NCBI GenBank assembly: GCA_963835215.1
Contig: CAWIES010000001.1
Location: forward strand, 310,001-374,000
Direction: 5' to 3'
DNA from: Roseiarcus sp963835215
GTDB lineage: Bacteria > Pseudomonadota > Alphaproteobacteria > Rhizobiales > Beijerinckiaceae
Length of the DNA: 64,000 bases
Shown one piece after another: positions 56,161 through 64,000 of this stretch. Position 1 is the first letter of the stretch, and the number at the start of each line of letters is the position of its first letter. Both the position numbers and the translations under genes were made by a program. The notes beneath the pieces were generated by a model, which was not told the origin of the DNA, did no database searches, and saw only the letters and a list, made by a program, of their open reading frames with translations.

Positions 56161-57321
56161 TCAGGTCTCGTACTGCTCGCGCCGCCCTTGTGCATCGTAG
56201 TTGGGCGAACACGGCGATCCGGCAGCGTTCCACACGCAATCGATTAGCGGCTTCACTTCGTCTTGGTTCAGTCCGTCGAACGTTTCAAGCACCAATTCTG
56301 GGATAAACAGAGGATCGCGATCAAACCGTCCCGCAGAGCCGTCGCTTCTTGTGGCAATCCGCCAGCCCTTCATTCCGATCATGGTGAGCATGATCACAAT
56401 CGGCGGCGCGAAGCCGATTGATCTGAGAAGCGCCTTAGCGTGGCGAAGCTGGCTGATGACTATCCGCTCAAACGCTGGGCAGGGGAGGTCCGCCCTCCGG
56501 CTTGCCTCCTCCGAAAAATCAGAAACGATCTCGATGCATCCGTCGCGAAAAGCCTGCACATATCGAGAGCCATTCGCATGGTGGGAGCCGAGCCAAATTC
56601 CATCAACATTGAAGGACGGGGTTCCGCCTTGATTGAGGAGCCCGACCAAATTGCTGGTATCACGCCATATGACGTTCAAGTCGACGCCAGCGCGGGTCGT
56701 GAACGCTGCGAGCGGCAGAATATGCGTGACCATTTTTGCGTCAGCGCCCAACGGAATTGGGGCGTCTCCGGCTGCAACTTTCGCAATTCGTTCAATGCGG
56801 AAGAGCCTCAGCCGTTCTGCGGCGCCGGCGGAAAGCGAAAAGACGGATCGCAGCTCGTCTACGTCGAGCTGATATTTTCCATTTGTGTCGCGCCCGTAAA
56901 ATCGGAAAGCCTTTTGGAAGATCACCTGGTGAGGCGGATTCCAGCTCTTGGGGATACGCACCACGATCGCAACGTTGCCGTTCTCCAACCCAACTGGAAT
57001 CGGCCTAACGCCTGTGAGGTTTGGCCGAATTCCGTCGCGCAGCATTTGCTCTAACCGCAGAATTTCCTTGTCTGGATTAATGCCAGAAAGCCCGATGAGC
57101 TGGGTTGGCAGGCCGTTCTTCTCCTCCATGCCAAAAACGAGGTTGCCGCCGAGCGTGTTGGCAAATGACGATGCGTCGTACAAAAATTCCTTTCGCTCCG
57201 CATCGCTCTGGCCGACGAGGTCGCGCTTATAGTCGAGCGTCTTTCCTTCCATTTCTCCGTCCGCAACGAGCGCCTGCAAGTCCGATTCTGTGATCGTCGA
57301 TGACTTTTCAAAGAGTCCCAT
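56161..57321 (-). CDS. Schlafen/AlbA_2 domain protein
   Basis: A 386-residue protein whose N-terminal 140 residues carry the AlbA_2 (Schlafen-related) domain: EGKTLDYKRDLVGQSDAERKEFLYDASSFANTLGGNLVFGMEE, with ExxxLDYKR at the front and the SFANTxGGxLxFGxEE core. A basic strand FRFYGRDTNGKYQLDVDELR follows. The rest (150-386) is unassigned, without nucleotide-binding motif or membrane helix. AlbA_2 proteins bind or cut nucleic acids, and several act as defence effectors. It is composed of more A/T than the neighbouring core genes and sits next to higBA, between petA and uvrA. Likely acquired. Confidence 0.8.
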   Translation of the reverse strand: MGLFEKSSTITESDLQALVADGEMEGKTLDYKRDLVGQSDAERKEFLYDASSFANTLGGNLVFGMEEKNGLPTQLIGLSGINPDKEILRLEQMLRDGIRPNLTGVRPIPVGLENGNVAIVVRIPKSWNPPHQVIFQKAFRFYGRDTNGKYQLDVDELRSVFSLSAGAAERLRLFRIERIAKVAAGDAPIPLGADAKMVTHILPLAAFTTRAGVDLNVIWRDTSNLVGLLNQGGTPSFNVDGIWLGSHHANGSRYVQAFRDGCIEIVSDFSEEASRRADLPCPAFERIVISQLRHAKALLRSIGFAPPIVIMLTMIGMKGWRIATRSDGSAGRFDRDPLFIPELVLETFDGLNQDEVKPLIDCVWNAAGSPCSPNYDAQGRREQYET

Positions 57322-57373
57322 GTGCTGTGTCTCGCGAGTGGAGCCCAGAAATCGTCGGCGCTGCCGCGGCTCG

Positions 57374-60316
<2,943 letters not shown>

Positions 60317-60380
60317 GAGAACCCTTGCGAAATGACGCGAGTCGCGCGCGAGCGCTTGCGCCGCCCCGGCGTCGATGCTA

Positions 60381-60395
60381 GAACAAACAAAGAAC
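60381..60395. promoter_or_regulatory. LexA (SOS) box GAAC-N7-GAAC
   Basis: GAACAAACAAAGAAC is a perfect match to the alphaproteobacterial LexA site GAAC-N7-GAAC. It lies 65 bases before the uvrA start and 183 before the ssb start, in the divergent uvrA-ssb promoter region, so both genes can be SOS-induced. Confidence 0.9.
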
Positions 60396-60577
60396 GTTGG
60401 GAAGGGCTGCGGGCAGCCTTCGCAGGGGTAATGTAGTGTCGAACATCGCCCTCGCCAAACGGCCGGTGAGCCCCTCGGCTGTGGACAAGTTGGGCCGGGC
60501 GCGGGATCGGCGCGGCGATGGGTTAGAAACATTCAGCAGGAGCGCCCGCGCGCAGCGCGGCGGGTCAGGAGAGCATC

Positions 60578-61072
60578 ATGGCCGGTAGCGTCAACAAAGT
60601 CATTCTGATCGGCAACCTCGGCAAAGACCCGCAAGTGCGGTCGCTCAATTCCGGCGACAAGGTCGTCAACTTCACGCTCGCGACCTCGGAGACCTGGCGC
60701 GACAAGGCCACCGGCGAGCGTAAGGAAAAGACCGAGTGGCACAACATTGTGGTGTTCAACGAGAACATCGGCAAGGTGGTCGAGCAATATTGCAAGAAGG
60801 GCACCAAGGTCTACGTTGAGGGCCAGTTGCAGACCCGCAAATGGGCGGATCAATCGGGGGTCGAAAAATACACCACCGAGGTCGTGCTGCAGCGCTTCCG
60901 CGGCGAGCTGACGCTGCTCGATTCGCGCGGCGCGGGCGGCAAGTCGCGTGAGGACTTCGGCGGCGGCGAAGAGCGCAAGCCGAGCTTCGGTCGCGCTTCG
61001 CCGGTCGAGGCCAAGCGTCCGGCCCTGTCGGGCGGGGGCGGCGGCGAGATGGACGACGACATTCCGTTCTGA
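60578..61072 (+). CDS. ssb: Single-stranded DNA-binding protein
   Basis: A 164-residue SSB with an OB fold (about residues 1-112): SVNKVILIGNLGKDPQVRSLNSG, TETWRDKATGERKEKTEWHNIVVF-type core (here SETWRDKATGERKEKTEWH), and VEGQLQTRKWADQSGVEKYTTE. A Gly-rich linker precedes the conserved acidic tip DDDIPF, which recruits repair and replication proteins. Paired divergently with uvrA, the normal order. Confidence 0.97.
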   Translation: MAGSVNKVILIGNLGKDPQVRSLNSGDKVVNFTLATSETWRDKATGERKEKTEWHNIVVFNENIGKVVEQYCKKGTKVYVEGQLQTRKWADQSGVEKYTTEVVLQRFRGELTLLDSRGAGGKSREDFGGGEERKPSFGRASPVEAKRPALSGGGGGEMDDDIPF

Positions 61073-61084
61073 GCGGCGGGTCGT

Positions 61085-61201
61085 CCCTTCTCCCTGCGAG
61101 CGGGGAGAAGGTTAGGATGAGGGGCCTCGTGATTGGCCGCAACGGGCGAATAGTCACCGCGCCCCTCACCCCAGCCCTCTCCCCGCAAGCGGGGAGAGGG
61201 G
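61085..61201. repeat. REP/BIME-type palindromic repeat after ssb
   Basis: Two palindromes: CTTCTCCCTGCGAGCGGGGAGAAG (61087-61110) and CCCTCTCCCCGC-AA-GCGGGGAGAGGG (61175-61200). The inner parts TTAGGATGAGGGGC and GCCCCTCACCCCAGCC pair with each other, giving a paired cruciform. It is the same family as the repeats at 31.6 kb and 52.9 kb. Confidence 0.87.
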
Positions 61202-61223
61202 GGAATGCGCAAGGAGTCGCGTT

Positions 61224-61535
61224 ATGGCCAAGCCGAAAGCCCTTAGCGCCGCCGAAATTGATGCCGGCCTGAAGACGCTTCCAGACTGGAAGCGCGAGGG
61301 CGGGGCCATTCGCGCCGCCTACAAACTCGCTTCGTTTCGCGATGCGATGGCCTTCATCACCCGCGTCGCGTTCGAAGCGGAGGCGATGAACCACCATCCC
61401 GAAATCGCCAACGTCTACAATCGCGTCTCATTTTTGCTGACGACCCATGACGCGGGCGACAAAACGACCGAACGCGACCTCGAGCTGGCGCGGCGCATCT
61501 CGGCCGTCGCGCCCTCGTTCCTCGAGGCGCTCTGA
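61224..61535 (+). CDS. phhB: 4a-hydroxytetrahydrobiopterin dehydratase (PCD)
   Basis: A 103-residue pterin-4a-carbinolamine dehydratase, regenerating pterin cofactor after aromatic hydroxylation. The family signature is FEAEAMNHHPEIANVYNRVSFLLTTHDAGDKTTERDLELARRI, with the active-site histidines in MNHHPE and LTTHDAGG-type segment. It begins MAKPKALSAAEIDAGL. Adjacent folE and a DHFR-like gene suggest a pterin-cofactor neighbourhood. It converges on the DHFR-like gene with a ten-base gap. Confidence 0.92.
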   Translation: MAKPKALSAAEIDAGLKTLPDWKREGGAIRAAYKLASFRDAMAFITRVAFEAEAMNHHPEIANVYNRVSFLLTTHDAGDKTTERDLELARRISAVAPSFLEAL

Positions 61536-61545
61536 AGCTTGCGGC

Positions 61546-62112
61546 TCAGGCGGCGGGCTCCCGCCGCCAGGTCGTCACCGACACCGCCGCTCCCTGATCG
61601 AGCCAGCGCTGCGGCCCCGGCGCGAGGCCGGCGTCCGCCAGCGCCCGCTCGACCGGCTTCCCGTCGGGGCCGAAGACCGGCAAGCCGCCCGGGACCCGAA
61701 GCGTGGCGACGCGGCTGAGATGGAAGGCGGCATAGCCGCGCTTCAGGAACAGCGCATAGACCTGCGGCCCGCCGAGGATCGCCGCCACGCCGCCATCGAC
61801 GCCAAGCGCCGCGCAGGCCGTGGCGAAGGGCGCGCCAAGCGGGTTCCACAGCACCCCATGGGGCGTCTCGGGGTCGGGGGCGATCGTCGGCGTCCGGCTG
61901 GTGACGACGACGCGCCGGCGGCGCGCGGAATTTCCCTCGCCCTCGTGCGAGTGCCGGCCATGCACCAGCACGGCAGCGCGATCGAGCGCCTCGGCAAGCA
62001 CGCGCTGGTCGGCGCGGTTGATCAGCGCTTCGGGCATGTGGCCGCTCGCGTCGGCGATCATCCCGTCGGCGGAGGCGATCGCAAAGGCTTCGTAGCGGAA
62101 TGCGTCCTGCAT
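61546..62112 (-). CDS. Dihydrofolate reductase/RibD C-terminal-like protein
   Basis: A 188-residue protein of the RibD_C/DHFR-like fold. Features are FAIASADGMIADASGHMPEALINRADQRVLAEAL, VLVHGRHSHEGEGN, LGGPQVYALFLKRGYAAFHLSRVA and GVDGGVAAILGGPQV, the last a typical NADPH-binding strand of the RibD_C family. It is not a canonical FolA (no FolA-type WGxG pattern). It may reduce a pterin, but that is inference. It lies 38 bases after folE on the same strand, so likely co-transcribed with it. Confidence 0.72.
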   Translation of the reverse strand: MQDAFRYEAFAIASADGMIADASGHMPEALINRADQRVLAEALDRAAVLVHGRHSHEGEGNSARRRRVVVTSRTPTIAPDPETPHGVLWNPLGAPFATACAALGVDGGVAAILGGPQVYALFLKRGYAAFHLSRVATLRVPGGLPVFGPDGKPVERALADAGLAPGPQRWLDQGAAVSVTTWRREPAA

Positions 62113-62150
62113 CGGCGAATAGCCTCCAAAGCGCGCTTAAACTGCCGCGG

Positions 62151-62864
62151 TCAGGAATTGCTTTGCGAGTCGACCAGCGTCAGGAACTCGCTGCGGGTCA
62201 TCGGCTGATCGCGGAAACAGCCGAGCATGCGGCTGGTGACGAGATCGGCGCCGTGCTTACGGACGCCGCGACTCATCATGCAATGATGGGTCGCCTTGAT
62301 CACCACGGCGACGCCGCGCGGCTGCAACACGCTTTCGATCGCATTGGCGATCTGCGCCGTCAGCCGTTCCTGGATTTGCAGCCGGCGCGCATAAATCTCG
62401 ACGATTCGCGCCAGTTTGGAAATGCCGACCACGCGCCGGTCCGGCACGTAGCCGACCCAGGCGCGCCCGATGATCGGGGCGAGGTGGTGCTCGCAATGGC
62501 TCTCGAAGGTGACGCCGCGCAGCACGATCATCTCGTCGTAGCCGTCGACCTCCTCGAAGGTCGTGCGCAGCGCGTCTTCCGGGTCGCTCGCATAGCCGGC
62601 GAAATATTCGCGGTAGGCGCGAACCATGCGCGCGGGGGTGTTCTTCAGGCCGTCGCGGGTAGGGTCTTCACCGATCCAGCGCAGAATGTCGCGAAAGGCG
62701 CGCTCGGCCTCGGCGTCGTCGGGCCGAGCGGCGGCGGCGGTCGAAACGGCGAGTTTGGGGTCGATCGGCGCGGTCAAGGTCGCTCCGGTTGCCGCCGATG
62801 GGGGCGTCGGCAAGCTGTAGCCGCGCCGCGCCGGGCGCGTCAACGTCGCCACCACCTTCGTCAT
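62151..62864 (-). CDS. folE: GTP cyclohydrolase I
   Basis: A 237-residue FolE, converting GTP to 7,8-dihydroneopterin triphosphate, the first step of folate and pterin synthesis. Motifs: LRWIGEDPTRDGLKNTPARM, VTFESHCEHHLAPIIGRAWVGYVP (zinc Cys/His), ISKLARIVEIYARRLQIQERLTAQIANAI and ATHHCMMSRGVRK (second zinc Cys). The N-terminal 40 residues before this are extra and low complexity, so an internal start is possible. Heads a folE-DHFR-like unit on the minus strand and is divergent from rpe. Confidence 0.95.
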   Translation of the reverse strand: MTKVVATLTRPARRGYSLPTPPSAATGATLTAPIDPKLAVSTAAAARPDDAEAERAFRDILRWIGEDPTRDGLKNTPARMVRAYREYFAGYASDPEDALRTTFEEVDGYDEMIVLRGVTFESHCEHHLAPIIGRAWVGYVPDRRVVGISKLARIVEIYARRLQIQERLTAQIANAIESVLQPRGVAVVIKATHHCMMSRGVRKHGADLVTSRMLGCFRDQPMTRSEFLTLVDSQSNS

Positions 62865-62989
62865 GGCCGGGGACGGCCATGACGGGACCGGGGGACGCTG
62901 GCGCCGCGCACGACGCCCTTGGCGGCGAGACCCCGGCCGAGTATCTCAATGCCTCGGCAACGCACAGTCCGACCCGGAGGCGACGCTTT

Positions 62990-63671
62990 ATGAGCGCATT
63001 CAACAGGTCCCTCATCGTAGCGCCGTCGATCCTGGCCGCCGACTTCGCCAATCTCGGCGAGAACGTGCGCGAGGTTTCGGCGGCCGGCGCCGACTGGATC
63101 CACCTCGACGTGATGGACGGGCATTTCGTGCCCAACATCACCTTCGGGCCGCCGCTGGTCTCGGCGCTGCGCCCCTATAGCGACAAGACCTTCGACTGCC
63201 ATCTGATGATCGAGCCGTGCGATCCTTACCTCGAAGCCTTCGCCGCCGCCGGGGCCGACAGCATCACCATCCACGCCGAGGCGACGCGCCATCTCGACCG
63301 CTCGCTGCAGGCGATCCGGGCGCTGGGCAAGCAGGCGGGCGTCGCGCTCAATCCGGCGACCCCGCCCGGCGCGATCGAATTCGTGCTCGACCGGCTCGAT
63401 CTGGTGCTGGTGATGACCGTCAATCCCGGTTTTGGCGGCCAGGCGTTCATCCCGGCGATGGTCGACAAGGTGGCGCAGGTTCGCGCCCTGATCGGCGACC
63501 GTCCGATCAATATTGAAGTCGACGGCGGCGTATCGGTCGAGACCGCGCCGCTGCTGGTCGCGCGCCGGCGCCAACGTGCTGGTTTCCGGTTCGGCAGTGT
63601 TCAGGGGCGGCGGGCGGGCGGCCTACGCGAGCCATATCGCCGCCCTGCGCCGCGCCGCCGCCGCGCCTTAG
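62990..63671 (+). CDS. rpe: Ribulose-phosphate 3-epimerase (one frameshift)
   Basis: Rpe interconverts ribulose-5-phosphate and xylulose-5-phosphate in the pentose-phosphate or Calvin pathway. It starts MSAFNRSLIVAPSILAADF with CGGAGG upstream. Motifs: HLDVMDGHFVPNITFGPPLV, FDCHLMIEPCDPYL and VMTVNPGFGGQAFIPAM, with DGGVSVETAPLLVA near the end. A frame break at about 63566 is explained by GTCGCGCGCC for GTCGCGGCC (inserted C). Restored, the end is AGANVLVSGSAVF and RRAAAAP, about 226 residues. Probably intact. Confidence 0.93.
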
Positions 63672-63717
63672 CGCCGCCCCGTTTGCCTTGCCCCCGCCGC
63701 GGGCGCAGACTGGCGCC

Positions 63718-64000
63718 GTGAGCGGGGGGAACGCCATTCTTATCACCGGCGCTGCGCGCGGCATTGGCCGCGCGACGGCGCGCCTCGCCGCCCGGCGCGG
63801 CTGGTCGGTCGGCGTCAATTATCTGCGCGAGGAGCGGGCCGCGCACGAACTGGTGGGCGAGATCGCGCGCGGCGGCGGCAAGGCGGTCGCGCTGCGCGGC
63901 GACGTCACCAATGAGGAAGATGTCGCGGCGCTGTTCGAAGGCGCGGCCCACGCGCTCGGGCCGCTCACCGGGGTCGTCGCCAACGCCGGCATTGTCGCTC
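63718..64000 (+). CDS. SDR family oxidoreductase, 5' part only
   Basis: The first 94 residues of a short-chain dehydrogenase/reductase, cut by the window end. GTG start giving MSGGNAILITGAARGIGRATARLAARRG, with the nucleotide-binding TGxxxGIG, and GDVTNEEDVAALF and VANAGIV (NAG motif) also present. A RXXX pattern after the second strand (VNYLREERAA) suggests NADP preference. Substrate cannot be known from this part. Overlaps nothing; begins 46 bases after rpe. Confidence 0.85.
   Translation, partial: MSGGNAILITGAARGIGRATARLAARRGWSVGVNYLREERAAHELVGEIARGGGKAVALRGDVTNEEDVAALFEGAAHALGPLTGVVANAGIVA

Noticed and set aside
55447..57321. CRISPR or prophage remnants around the toxin-antitoxin patch
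   Set aside because: No repeats, integrase, att sites or phage genes are visible.

Overview
This window is a GC-rich chromosomal segment from an alphaproteobacterium, most likely order Hyphomicrobiales (Rhizobiales). The evidence is a MipZ-type division ATPase, a perfect alphaproteobacterial SOS box (GAAC-N7-GAAC) between uvrA and ssb, a full CtrA-type box (TTAA-N7-TTAA) before an outer-membrane protein, a TIGR02302/DUF4175 membrane protein next to lysA, a DnaX without the usual zinc-binding cysteines, and CTCTCCCGC-AA-GCGGGAGAG palindromes of the kind scattered through rhizobial genomes. I cannot name genus or species. Almost everything is housekeeping; I see no tRNA, rRNA operon, CRISPR array, prophage or intact insertion sequence.

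Layout. 0-9.4 kb: a small hypothetical gene, a sodium:solute symporter with its DUF3311 partner, a broken porin-like protein, a secreted Gly/Val-repeat protein, rpsA with a clear terminator, rlpA, and a LysR regulator divergent from a nitroreductase/DoxX pair. 9.4-16.4 kb (minus strand): anmK, an FAH-family hydrolase, a PduO-type cobalamin adenosyltransferase, a twin-TM protein, TIGR02302 protein, lysA and an LptM-like lipoprotein. 16.4-20.9 kb: an Mrr-type endonuclease, the SRP RNA, and the dnaX-ybaB-recR recombination/replication cluster. 20.9-29.5 kb: an RND efflux permease and adaptor, a FeeM-like N-acyl amino acid synthase with CtrA-like boxes, a hypothetical protein and a GGDEF-EAL protein. 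29.5-39.5 kb: pbpC with a giant alpha-2-macroglobulin, a peptidoglycan-binding protein and murI. 39.5-49.1 kb: pepN, a PAS histidine kinase, an outer-membrane barrel, a glycosyltransferase, mipZ and a cation efflux transporter. 49.2-55.3 kb: gloA, a serine hydrolase, rarA, ndk, a ParA-like ATPase, a VOC protein and a Rieske protein gene without cytochrome b/c1 genes. 55.4-57.3 kb: a small accessory patch with visibly lower GC (HigB-HigA toxin-antitoxin and a Schlafen/AlbA_2 protein). 57.4-64 kb: uvrA/ssb, a pterin group (PCD, DHFR-like, folE), rpe and the start of an SDR gene.

Quality warning. About fifteen genes are interrupted by frameshifts, including genes that should be essential (lysA, dnaX, rpe), and the 29.5-36.4 kb stretch is saturated with them, while neighbours such as rpsA, pepN and uvrA are perfectly open. 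In most cases I could resolve, the change is a one-base C or G insertion, frequently turning GG into GCG, or a short tandem duplication. I therefore read most broken genes as intact genes in an imperfect consensus sequence, not as real pseudogenes, and give each one's full restored span.

Cell-envelope and cell-cycle genes dominate (RlpA, AnmK, MurI, PBP1c/A2M, peptidoglycan-binding protein, LptM-like, MipZ, PleC-like kinase, CtrA boxes). The best candidates for undescribed biology are the higBA/AlbA_2 patch, the CtrA-box-linked FeeM-like synthase, and the solitary Mrr endonuclease with a long coiled N-terminus. None amounts to a clear new system on sequence alone.
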